From assembly GCA_011064905.1 (NCBI GenBank), contig JAAKFW010000039.1:1-10170 (forward strand): a stretch of 10,170 nt of DNA, read 5' to 3'. The translations under genes and the position numbers were made by a program. Numbering within the stretch: position 1 is the first letter of the stretch; the number at the start of each line of letters is the position of its first letter. A model generated the notes under the pieces. It was not told the DNA's origin. It did no database searches and saw only the letters and a list, made by a program, of their open reading frames with translations. Positions 1 through 6,009 of this stretch are shown piece by piece. Source of the stretch: Candidatus Anoxychlamydiales bacterium. GTDB lineage: Bacteria; Chlamydiota; Chlamydiia; Chlamydiales; SM23-39.

Positions 1-331
1 TAAAAACTTAGCTCAAGACACAATATACATTGTTAGAGCTCCTTTTTTTGCTATAGCTTTGCAATTTGCTTCTCTTTTTATTTTAGTCTCTCCAAATAGG
101 GCTAGAAAAGCTATTGCTAAAATTGAGAAAAGCTGGAACTACAATATGGGACTTTCTTACCATTATAGAAATAATAAAGGATTTAAGGAAAACTCACTTT
201 TAAGCGCTCTGTTTAATACTCTCTTAGATAGAAAAGAAGACGTAGTTTTTTATTTAGCTCCTTGTTTTCAGCCAGGTTCGTTAAATGATAAACATATTAT
301 CTATCCTTTAGCTACCGACATTAAAAAATAA
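1..331 (+). CDS. Unidentified membrane protein, C-terminal part only
   Basis: The reading frame is open from base 2, with no start in the window, and ends at TAA 329-331, so only the last 109 codons or so are present. The visible part begins with a hydrophobic stretch (APFFAIALQFASLFILV) that could be a membrane segment. It continues as a soluble tail rich in Lys, Asn and aromatic residues and ends IKK. A TTG at 59 could formally start translation, but no ribosome binding site precedes it and the frame is coding-like before it, so I treat the gene as truncated by the window edge. It ends one base before the stop of the convergent FliO-like gene, with no terminator between. I do not recognise the family. 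Confidence 0.7.
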   Translation, partial: KNLAQDTIYIVRAPFFAIALQFASLFILVSPNRARKAIAKIEKSWNYNMGLSYHYRNNKGFKENSLLSALFNTLLDRKEDVVFYLAPCFQPGSLNDKHIIYPLATDIKK

Positions 332-733
332 CTAGTCGAGCTCTTTGATTTTTCTAACTTCTAAATTGGACTCTGATATAAGAATTTTTTTTCCATCAAT
401 TTCTACGATGTATAATAAAGATTTTGGGCTAATTGCTCTTTTTTCTAAGATCTTAATATTTTTTGTTAGATTTGCCTGAGTTAGTCTCACTTTCATCAAC
501 CTTCTAAATATCCAAAATGTTAAAAAAATCAAAGCTATTAAGCCGATTAATATCAGTAACATCTTGAAAAATGCAGGCTTATATTCAGTTGTTTCAAAAA
601 CAGGATACATATCTTCTTTGTCTCTCTTTGATACTAAAGACTCTTCTATTGGAGTTATATTATCTGAGTAAAGAAAGTTTGGCTGAGTGAATAGAAAAAA
701 GATCGAGAAAATTATTAGAAAATATTTTTTCAT
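332..733 (-). CDS. FliO/MopB-family membrane protein
   Basis: This 133-residue protein has the FliO layout. It has a signal-like hydrophobic N-terminus (residues 4-22), a charged external segment, one membrane helix near residues 56-77 and a small cytoplasmic domain. The domain reads KILEKRAISPKSLLYIVEI then DGKKILI, the usual FliO pattern of a conserved patch followed by a beta-rich 'write and read' stretch. In flagellar systems FliO helps assemble the FliP/FliQ/FliR export gate in the inner membrane. No other flagellar or type III secretion gene lies nearby, so its partners cannot be judged. The ATG at 733 follows AAAGG with seven bases between. It ends one base from the stop of the convergent upstream gene. 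The family call rests on topology and the C-terminal pattern; I am fairly but not fully sure. Confidence 0.66.
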   Translation of the reverse strand: MKKYFLIIFSIFFLFTQPNFLYSDNITPIEESLVSKRDKEDMYPVFETTEYKPAFFKMLLILIGLIALIFLTFWIFRRLMKVRLTQANLTKNIKILEKRAISPKSLLYIVEIDGKKILISESNLEVRKIKELD

Positions 734-757
734 GTTAATACCTTTAATTTTTTCTCT

Positions 758-786
758 AATATACTATTTTGCTTTTTTTATTTTAA
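758..786 (-). promoter_or_regulatory. Candidate sigma-70-type promoter for the FliO-like gene
   Basis: On the minus strand TTAAAA (786-781) and TATATT (763-758) are separated by 17 bases and lie about 25 bases before the ATG. Four of six and five of six positions match the consensus. In such AT-rich DNA this could arise by chance. Its place just past the neighbouring terminator makes sense for an independently transcribed gene. Confidence 0.38.
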
Positions 787-791
787 GATAT

Positions 792-828
792 AAAAAAAAC
801 CTATGTCTATTTCTAGGCATAGGTTTTT
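792..828 (-). terminator. Rho-independent terminator of the small membrane protein gene
   Basis: CCTATGTCTA (800-809) pairs with TAGGCATAGG (814-823) around a TTTC loop, with one G-T wobble. The stem is extended by A-T pairs on both sides. On the minus strand the hairpin is followed by a run of eight T, as expected for the gene ending at 855. A run of five T follows on the plus strand too, so it may also work in the other direction. Confidence 0.85.
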
Positions 829-854
829 CATAAAATGAATGTTTAATCAATCAA

Positions 855-1319
855 TTAGTAACCAAAATAGGTTTTTCCGACAAAAATACCTGAGATAACA
901 ACAGATATAGCTGCTATTATTTTTGGATTAGCTTTTACCAATTCAACTGTGCGAGTTTTAATTGAAGCTTTGCCTGGAGCTGCATCAGTTGGAGCTGCAT
1001 CAGTTGGAGCTGCATCAACTGGATCTGATTCTTCTGTTTCGCTTTCTTCAGTTTTTTTAGGTGTTGTTGTAATCCAATTGTAAGCTCCTCTTAGAGCATC
1101 CATTATAAGAGCTCCTAACATAGGAACTACTGTAATACATGCAAGAACTTTAAGAGCTGTCATATACCATTTATCCGCTTTTGGAGCTGGTATTAGAGCT
1201 TTAGAAAATGATGTATATTTAGGTGCTTCTACATTTGGGTTTTCACTTGTTGTTTCTTCTGTAGTTGTTGCTACAGGTGGTTTTGCAGGTGTTGAACCTG
1301 TTACTGGTGATGCTGACAT
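855..1319 (-). CDS. Small Ala/Pro/Thr-rich membrane protein with tandem repeats, unknown function
   Basis: The 154-residue product has a disordered Pro/Thr/Glu-rich N-terminus (residues 1-50) and a first hydrophobic segment near 55-77 (LKVLACITVVPMLGALIM). An acidic linker (88-101) follows, then a DAAPT repeat (about 102-115), a basic patch, and a C-terminal hydrophobic segment near 133-150 ending YFGY. Two separated membrane segments with long disordered spacers do not match the closely spaced bilobed hydrophobic domain of classical chlamydial inclusion-membrane proteins, though a secreted membrane protein is possible. The ATG at 1319 follows AGAGG with seven bases between, a strong site. 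It has its own terminator and a plausible promoter, so it is probably a single-gene transcript. I do not recognise the family. Confidence 0.8.
   Translation of the reverse strand: MSASPVTGSTPAKPPVATTTEETTSENPNVEAPKYTSFSKALIPAPKADKWYMTALKVLACITVVPMLGALIMDALRGAYNWITTTPKKTEESETEESDPVDAAPTDAAPTDAAPGKASIKTRTVELVKANPKIIAAISVVISGIFVGKTYFGY
976..1020 (-). repeat. Three tandem 15-bp units inside a coding region
   Basis: The unit GGAGCTGCATCAGTT occurs at 976-990 and 991-1005, and a third copy at 1006-1020 differs at two bases near its end. On the coding strand the array encodes the repeated DAAPT pentapeptide. The unit length is a multiple of three, so copy-number change by slippage would keep the frame and only lengthen or shorten the linker. 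Confidence 0.95.
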
Positions 1320-1367
1320 ATATTTACCTCTTTTGTTTTAGGCTTTAAAAAATTTAATGTGTAATAG

Positions 1368-1394
1368 ATAATATATTCCTTAATATTTCTTCAA
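1368..1394 (-). promoter_or_regulatory. Candidate promoter of the small membrane protein gene
   Basis: On the minus strand TTGAAG (1394-1389) and TATTAT (1373-1368) are 15 bases apart, shorter than the ideal 17, and lie about 50 bases before the ATG. The TTGAAG box is distinctive in this AT-rich setting, but the spacing is poor, so confidence is limited. Confidence 0.35.
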
Positions 1395-1403
1395 GGTTTT
1401 TTT

Positions 1404-1424
1404 AAGAAAACTTTAAGTTTTCTT
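1404..1424 (-). terminator. Weak hairpin at the end of fabI
   Basis: AAGAAAACT (1404-1412) and AGTTTTCTT (1416-1424) form a perfect nine-base inverted repeat with a three-base loop, touching the fabI stop codon. On the minus strand it is followed by A residues rather than T, so it is not a standard Rho-independent terminator. It may slow transcription or protect the 3' end of the message. Confidence 0.3.
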
Positions 1425-2323
1425 TAATTTTCCAAAGATTTACTATCAATGGCCATTCCCATAGCATGAAGACCATTATCTACAAAGATTGTATCTCCAG
1501 TTATGGCAGAGGCTAAATCAGATAGTAAAAATGTTGCAACATTTGCAACTTCTTTGGCGTGTAATTCTTTTTGCAGCGGCGCGTTCGCTTTTGAGTAGTT
1601 AATCATATTATCGATCATTCCAATAGCTTTTGCTGCTCTACTTTTAAGTGGACCCGCTGATATACAGTTGAGTCTAATTTTAAATTTTCGTCCAACTTCG
1701 AATGCTAGTGTTTTTATATCGCTCTCTAAAGCGGCTTTTGCTGTACTCATACCTCCTCCATATCCGGGTATTGCTCTTGTAGAAGCAATATAAGATAAAG
1801 CAAGGGCAGCTGAGTTTTTATTCATTATAGGGGCAAAATGTGATAGAAGGCTTATAAAAGAGTAGCTAGACGCACTTAAAGCGGAGAGATACCCTTTTCT
1901 TGATGTTTCAAATAGAGATTTAGTGATCTCCGGGGAGTTCGCTAAACTATGTACTAAAATATCGATGTTTCCAAAATCATTTTTAATATTTTCAGCTACT
2001 TCTGAAATCGTATAGCGAGCTTGATTTTTATATCTTTTATTTTCTAAAACATCTTTTGGGACATCTTCTGGATAATCAAAAGCGGCATCAATCGGGTATA
2101 GTTTTTTATATTCAAATAAAGACCCATCTTTTAATTTTCGAGATGCATCGAATTTTTTATTTTTCCATGACATTTCAAAAATGTTAACAAGTGGAGTCCA
2201 GGTGCCAATGATAATTTCAGCTCCAGCTTCAAAGAGAGTTTTAGCTATCTCAAAACCGAAACCTTGATCATCAGCAATGCCGACTATAAATGCTTTTTTG
2301 CCCTTTAGGTCTATATTTATCAT
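1424..2323 (-). CDS. fabI: Enoyl-[acyl-carrier-protein] reductase, plant/chlamydial type
   Basis: FabI carries out the last step of each type II fatty acid elongation cycle, reducing enoyl-ACP with NADH in the cytoplasm. The N-terminal nucleotide-binding motif is seen as GIADDQGFG (about residues 15-23), and a middle segment reads HSLANSPE. The catalytic block GYGGGMSTAK puts Tyr188 and Lys196 seven residues apart, the plant-like Y-X7-K spacing rather than the Y-X6-K of E. coli FabI. A second conserved Tyr lies ten residues earlier. The frame is open upstream to a TTG at 2386, but the ATG at 2323 gives MINIDLKGKKAF, matching the family N-terminus and a 299-residue length near the usual 300. 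The longer start would add 21 residues with no ribosome binding site. Even the chosen start has only a weak, distant AAGAA. It is probably a single gene. Confidence 0.93.
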   Translation of the reverse strand: MINIDLKGKKAFIVGIADDQGFGFEIAKTLFEAGAEIIIGTWTPLVNIFEMSWKNKKFDASRKLKDGSLFEYKKLYPIDAAFDYPEDVPKDVLENKRYKNQARYTISEVAENIKNDFGNIDILVHSLANSPEITKSLFETSRKGYLSALSASSYSFISLLSHFAPIMNKNSAALALSYIASTRAIPGYGGGMSTAKAALESDIKTLAFEVGRKFKIRLNCISAGPLKSRAAKAIGMIDNMINYSKANAPLQKELHAKEVANVATFLLSDLASAITGDTIFVDNGLHAMGMAIDSKSLEN

Positions 2324-2434
2324 CAATTTTTTAATTTCTTGATCTATTAAGTGGGGAATATTAACACAGCTTTTGAAATATTTCAAGTAACTTAATAAAA
2401 AAGAGTAGTTTTTGTATAAATTAAAGCTAAAAAT

Positions 2435-2668
2435 TTACTTGGATTTCCTGAGATAACCTTCAGCTGTTAAAATTCTGCCCTCTGATAGCTTTGATTCTTT
2501 AGGTAGTTTTTCTTTAATAATAGTCTTTTTTTGAACTATTTTTTTTGCTTTAGTTTTTGTGGTTGCAGTTTTTTCCACAGCGGTTTTTGCTGTTATTGTT
2601 TTTGAGGCTGTAGGCTCTCGTGTTTTTTTAGCCTTTTTCTTTTTTAATTTTAAAATTTTTTTAAACAT
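2435..2668 (-). CDS. Small Lys/Thr-rich basic protein, likely histone H1-like (HctB position)
   Basis: The 77-residue product is very basic. It opens MFKKILKLKKKKAKK, then has a Thr/Ala/Lys-rich stretch of short irregular repeats (KTITAKTAVEKTATTKTKAKK). It ends in a less basic tail containing SEGRILTAEGYLRK. Composition and position next to holA and rsmI match chlamydial hctB, the HC2 histone-like protein that condenses DNA in elementary bodies. That synteny is recalled, not searched. It is much shorter than HC2 of C. trachomatis and its repeats are weak, so it could be another nucleic-acid-binding protein. The ATG at 2668 is preceded by GGAG (2681-2678) with nine bases between. A TTG five codons upstream lies over that site and is unlikely to be the start. 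Confidence 0.68.
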   Translation of the reverse strand: MFKKILKLKKKKAKKTREPTASKTITAKTAVEKTATTKTKAKKIVQKKTIIKEKLPKESKLSEGRILTAEGYLRKSK

Positions 2669-2691
2669 ATCAGTACACTCCAAGTGGATAA

Positions 2692-2722
2692 ATTATAGGA
2701 AAGAAAAATCTAAGTTAATCAA
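2692..2722 (-). promoter_or_regulatory. Promoter of the histone-like gene
   Basis: On the minus strand a perfect TATAAT (2697-2692) lies 24 bases before the ATG at 2668. The best -35 match is TTGATT (2722-2717), 19 bases upstream of it, which is slightly long. The TTGATT lies in one arm of a 19-bp palindrome, so a regulator bound there would cover the -35. Confidence 0.52.
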
Positions 2723-2735
2723 TATTTTATTGATT
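2717..2735. repeat. 19-bp palindrome in a divergent intergenic region
   Basis: AATCAATA (2717-2724) and TATTGATT (2728-2735) are perfect reverse complements around TTT. The element lies between the starts of the histone-like gene and holA. The outer half of each arm reads TTGATT outward, so each arm could serve as the -35 of one of the two divergent genes. It may be an operator or simply paired promoter boxes. Confidence 0.5.
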
Positions 2736-2767
2736 TTTTGTATTATATTTTAATATTGTAGTTATTT

Positions 2768-3781
2768 ATGAGATATTTAAATATTACTTTTTTTAAAAAA
2801 CATTTCGAGAATCCTTTATTTGAAAAAATAAAAATTTATCTTGTCGTGATAGCAGATCTTTATGAAAGAGAAAAAATTATTAGCTATATCTTAAAAAAGA
2901 TAAACATTAAAAATTTTAATTTATCGAAATTTTCAAAAGAAAATAAATTATCTAAAATTATAAATGCTTTTCAAAGCCCTTCTCTTTTAGGAGGCGAGCC
3001 TTTTGTTATAATTGAAGATATTGAAATATTTTCAAAGCAGGATATTCAAAATTTGAATTCATATTTAAAAGCAAATGACGTGCATTTAATAATTGGAGCT
3101 TCTACTAGAGGAGCCTCTTCACTATTATATTCATCTATAGAAAAAAAAGGTCTTGTTTTTGATTTAAGCTTAGAAAAAATCTGGGAAAAAGAAAAAAGAA
3201 TTGCTAGCTTCGTTTTAGAAAAATGCTTGAAGGCTAATAAAAATATAACATCTTTAGTAATCGAAGCTCTTTTTGAAAGAGTAGGACTCGATCTTGCTCT
3301 AGTAGAAAATGAAATAAATAAGTTAATCACTTTTGTTGGACTTAAAAAATCAATAGAGATTGAGGATGTTCAAAGTATTTGTCCAATAAACATCACAGAA
3401 TCTGTTTGGAAAATAGCTGAAGAGATTGTGTGGGGAAAGATAAATTTTGATAATTTATCTATAGATACGGCTTATTTTCATCTTTTAATATCTGCTATTA
3501 GATTTCAGCTTCAATTGGGATGTAAGATGGCATCTATTTTAGAGAGCGGTAAAAAATATGATTTGAGCTCATATTTCCCTAAAATATATCCAAGAGCTCT
3601 AGAGAAGAAAAAGCTAATAGCTACAGAGAGAAAAGCCATCTTTTTTAAAGAAGCGATCAAATCTCTTTTTGAAATCGATCTTTTATCCAAAACAATCAAC
3701 ATGAATTTATCTAATCTTTTAGATATATTAAAAACCAAACTTTTATATTTATCTGCATATGACATTAATGCTACTTCCTAA
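2768..3781 (+). CDS. holA: DNA polymerase III delta subunit
   Basis: HolA is the wrench subunit of the clamp loader: it opens the beta sliding clamp at the replication fork. The 337 residues match the family's usual 330-340. The N-terminal AAA+-like domain lacks a Walker A motif, as expected for delta. It contains the typical region where a short sensor sequence (FQSPSLLGGEPFVIIED, about residues 68-84) is followed by a predicted helix and a 'LKANDVHLIIGAS' strand. The rest is helical, with the collar-domain pattern near the C-terminus (FHLLISAIRFQLQLG). The ATG at 2768 has no good ribosome binding site. The gene overlaps the start of the rsmI pseudogene by 23 bases, suggesting they were once translationally coupled. 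It occupies the place of CT047 in the remembered C. trachomatis order. Confidence 0.8.
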   Translation: MRYLNITFFKKHFENPLFEKIKIYLVVIADLYEREKIISYILKKINIKNFNLSKFSKENKLSKIINAFQSPSLLGGEPFVIIEDIEIFSKQDIQNLNSYLKANDVHLIIGASTRGASSLLYSSIEKKGLVFDLSLEKIWEKEKRIASFVLEKCLKANKNITSLVIEALFERVGLDLALVENEINKLITFVGLKKSIEIEDVQSICPINITESVWKIAEEIVWGKINFDNLSIDTAYFHLLISAIRFQLQLGCKMASILESGKKYDLSSYFPKIYPRALEKKKLIATERKAIFFKEAIKSLFEIDLLSKTINMNLSNLLDILKTKLLYLSAYDINATS

Positions 3782-4253
3782 TATTTTAGATGAATCAGCT
3801 GATATTGATTTATGTTTTCCAAAGGATTTAAAAAATATAATTCTATCTTAAGATGGTCTAATTGCTGAAAATGAAAAAAAATGTGAGGATATCTTTTAAG
3901 GTTTTATAGATAGAGAGAGGTTGCAAAAAGTTCCTATAACGCTATTAAATGAGCATATTAAAGAAGGTGAAATTTTAGATTTATTAAAACTAATCGAGAA
4001 TAAAAAAATCAGTTTAATATTGGATGCAGGGCTCTCTTGTATAATAGATCCTAGATCAAAGCTTGTTATATTTGCTAAAGAAAAAAATATTAAAATTGAG
4101 GCTCCATACAGATCCGATAAAATACTCGATTTTTTAATTAAAACTCTTAAAGGCGATACGACTGTATCTTTAGCTATAAATCCTACTTCCTCAGAAGCAA
4201 AAGTGATAACAAAAATGATTTATGAGTTTGAAAGCAAAACTTTCAATTGGTAA
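3759..4253 (+). pseudogene. rsmI: Decayed 16S rRNA 2'-O-methyltransferase gene (RsmI/YraL)
   Basis: The frame from ATG 3759 reads MTLMLLPNIL, then stops at TAA 3849-3851 (between LS and DGLIAENE) and again at TAA 3897-3899. It is then open to 4253. In chlamydial relatives as I recall them the first stop falls in S-L-DGLIAES, so one T to A change in a TTA would make it. Later LILDAGLSCIIDPRSKLV matches the RsmI SDAG...DPG loop, but the glycine is Arg. Right after FAKEKN the sequence jumps to IEAPYRSDKILDFLIKTL, which in intact proteins lies some 70 residues further on, so an in-frame internal deletion has removed the central GP-SG part. Total length is 164 codons against about 230. Intact RsmI methylates C1402 of 16S rRNA. 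The start overlaps holA by 23 bases. A shorter 3' piece from TTG 3921 could be translated but would lack a complete methyltransferase fold. Confidence 0.82.
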
Positions 4254-4306
4254 AAACCCTACAGTTTTTTTATTTGAAGCTTAATTATATTTTTATACAT
4301 TTTTTT

Positions 4307-5428
4307 TTAGATGATATCTGAGGCTAAAGTATCATAAAAAAGCAGACCCTTTTTGTTTAGTTTAATTCTGTTTTTATGAAAACTTATAAATTCAGAGGTT
4401 TTTAATAGCTCAATTGTTTTTTTTGGGATCTTTCCAATATTTTTTTCAAACTCTGCAATATCTATTCCCTCTACCAATCTTAAATTAATAGCTATAAGCT
4501 CATTAATATTGTCTGGATATTTTAAAAATTCTTCAAAATCTATATGAGGCTTTTTTAACTCAAAAGCATCGACATATTTTTGAAAATTTTTAATATTTCG
4601 AAATCTTTGGTTTTCAAAATAACTAAAAGCAGATGGGCCAAATCCTAAAAAAGATCGAGCTTTCCAGTAACCAACATTATGAAATGACTCAAATCCTTTT
4701 TTTGCAAATGCTGAAATTTCATATCTGTTAAATCCTAGCTTTTCAAACTCTATAACAGCCTCATTTAATAGCTTTAATGACTCTTTTTCATTTGGCAAAT
4801 ACTTTTCTAGAGTAGCTCTATTTTTATAAAAAAAGGTCTCTTTTTCAAAAGTTAGATTATATAAAGATATATGTGTTATTTTTAGATTTTCGATCTCATC
4901 AATAGTCTTTTTAAAAGATTCTAAATCTTGATGTAAAATATCATACATTAAATCTATTGATATATTTTTGATTCCACATCTATAAATATCTAAAATCGCA
5001 TCTTTTGCTTTTTTAGAAGAGTGTCTTCTTTTTAAAATTTTTAGAAGTTTATCATCAAAAGATTGAACGCCTAAGCTAACTCTATTAATACCAAGTTTTT
5101 TATAAGCTTTAATTTTATCTATTGAATAATCCTCTGGATTTATCTCAATTGTGATTTCAATATCAGATGGAGGATTTATAAGAGTTAAGATTTTTTCAAC
5201 TACGTTGGCCTCTAATAAAGATGGTGTTCCTCCTCCGAAATAAATAGATACTATATTACTTTTTTCTAATATTGATTTCACTCTATCTATATGCTTTTCA
5301 ATAGCTTTTACATAGCTTTTTTCCATCTCGAACTTATAAAAAATTTTATAAAAATTACAATACGGACATATACTAGAGCAAAAGGGTACATGAAAATAAA
5401 GGCTTAAATCTTTACCAGTTATCGCCAT
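4307..5428 (-). CDS. hemW: Radical SAM haem-handling protein HemW (HemN-like)
   Basis: The 373-residue product has the radical SAM cluster motif CSSICPYC (Cys17, Cys21, Cys24) followed by N-F-Y, so the fourth Cys typical of true HemN is missing, as in HemW. GGGTPSLL (about residues 66-73) is the SAM-binding glycine motif. The EINPED strand and GVQSFDD follow at the expected places, and a HemN C-terminal domain ends the protein. HemW binds haem and is thought to deliver it to membrane enzymes; older annotations call it oxygen-independent coproporphyrinogen III oxidase. The ATG at 5428 gives the family's early LSLYFHVPFC. It overlaps the end of the upstream acidic gene by 17 bases, with only a weak AGAAG before it, so it is probably translated by coupling. 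It faces the rsmI pseudogene, with 53 bases between and no clear terminator. Confidence 0.93.
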   Translation of the reverse strand: MAITGKDLSLYFHVPFCSSICPYCNFYKIFYKFEMEKSYVKAIEKHIDRVKSILEKSNIVSIYFGGGTPSLLEANVVEKILTLINPPSDIEITIEINPEDYSIDKIKAYKKLGINRVSLGVQSFDDKLLKILKRRHSSKKAKDAILDIYRCGIKNISIDLMYDILHQDLESFKKTIDEIENLKITHISLYNLTFEKETFFYKNRATLEKYLPNEKESLKLLNEAVIEFEKLGFNRYEISAFAKKGFESFHNVGYWKARSFLGFGPSAFSYFENQRFRNIKNFQKYVDAFELKKPHIDFEEFLKYPDNINELIAINLRLVEGIDIAEFEKNIGKIPKKTIELLKTSEFISFHKNRIKLNKKGLLFYDTLASDII

Positions 5429-5846
5429 CGGGATCTTCTAAAATGCCTCTTTTCCATCGATTTCTATCAGAAAAAGGATCTTCTTCCTCTTCTTCTACAA
5501 AGGTAGCTACTTCCGTAACATCTTCTTGCTCTGTTTCTACCTCAAATGTTTGAGTCTCCTCTTCGACGTCAGTATCCACTCCAACATCCATATCAGGCAT
5601 AGTTTGAGGGTCAGGATAGATCTGTTTTGGTATTGACTTTTTAGGAGCTACATAATCTTGCATATCTCCTGTCTCTTTCATAAAACGAAGTCTCTCTTTC
5701 TCTTCTTCCAGTTTTTGCTTTACAAAGAGAATCTCTTCTTTGTGTTTTTCAATATCTTTTTTTGGCACTAAACCCAAATTTAGCCATTTTTCTAGATCTT
5801 CTAGCTCTAGCTCTAGTTTTTTGAGTCGATCACTTTTTAAGTTCAT
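5412..5846 (-). CDS. Acidic coiled-coil protein, conserved in Chlamydiae upstream of hemW (CT053-like)
   Basis: The 144-residue protein has a charged heptad-like helix at residues 5-57 (RLKKLELELEDLEKWL and later KQKLEEEKERLRF) and a Pro-rich turn near 67-83. A strongly acidic region follows (about 86-123). It ends in a distinctive tail DPFSDRNRWKRGILEDPDGD then NW. I believe this tail and the place directly before hemW match C. trachomatis CT053, whose function is unknown; that comparison is from memory. No signal peptide or membrane segment is visible. The ATG at 5846 follows AAGGAAAAGG, with AAGGA about seven bases away. Its stop lies inside hemW, making a two-gene operon. The very acidic low-complexity part may be disordered and bind a basic partner. 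Confidence 0.78.
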   Translation of the reverse strand: MNLKSDRLKKLELELEDLEKWLNLGLVPKKDIEKHKEEILFVKQKLEEEKERLRFMKETGDMQDYVAPKKSIPKQIYPDPQTMPDMDVGVDTDVEEETQTFEVETEQEDVTEVATFVEEEEEDPFSDRNRWKRGILEDPDGDNW

Positions 5847-5891
5847 ATCCTTTTCCTTACATGTTACAAAATGATAGGGTATCGAAAATAC

Positions 5892-5907
5892 TACTTTTTA
5901 AAAAGTA
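5892..5907. repeat. 16-bp perfect palindrome upstream of the hemW operon
   Basis: TACTTTTTAAAAAGTA reads the same on both strands. It lies 46 bases before the first start codon of the acidic gene-hemW operon. A possible -10 (TATCAT, minus strand 5876-5871) would place the -35 inside it. It could be an operator, or an A/T run coincidence. Confidence 0.4.
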
Positions 5908-5951
5908 ATTTTTTCGTTTTTTTTTAATAAAATAATTTTTAATAATTTTAT

Positions 5952-5980
5952 AAAAAAAAACCATCATTTTTTTATGATGG
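5952..5980 (-). terminator. Rho-independent terminator of the 596-residue gene
   Basis: CCATCAT (5961-5967) and ATGATGG (5974-5980) form a seven-base perfect stem with a six-base loop. On the minus strand it is followed directly by a run of nine T (5960-5952). It lies 30 bases past the stop at 6010 and separates this gene from the hemW operon. Confidence 0.88.
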
Positions 5981-6009
5981 CTTTCATATTAAAAAAAAAA
6001 GTTCTTTTT

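Noticed and set aside
2324..2386. Longer fabI reading from TTG 2386
   Set aside because: The extra 21 residues have no family match and no ribosome binding site; MINIDLKGK at 2323 is the normal FabI N-terminus.
2559..2753. Plus-strand open frame opposite the histone-like gene
   Set aside because: It is Val/Phe-rich because it is antisense to Lys/Thr codons; it has no ribosome binding site and covers a minus-strand promoter.
3046..3765. Two minus-strand open frames inside holA
   Set aside because: Both lie opposite a well-matching holA and have no family resemblance or ribosome binding sites.
3921..4253. Independent 110-residue gene
   Set aside because: It continues in the same frame as the upstream pieces with RsmI similarity and starts only at a TTG, so it is the 3' part of the pseudogene.
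4236..4270. Terminator between the rsmI pseudogene and hemW
   Set aside because: AAAACT and AGTTTT can pair before a T run, but the loop is long with only a three-base inner stem; too weak to call.
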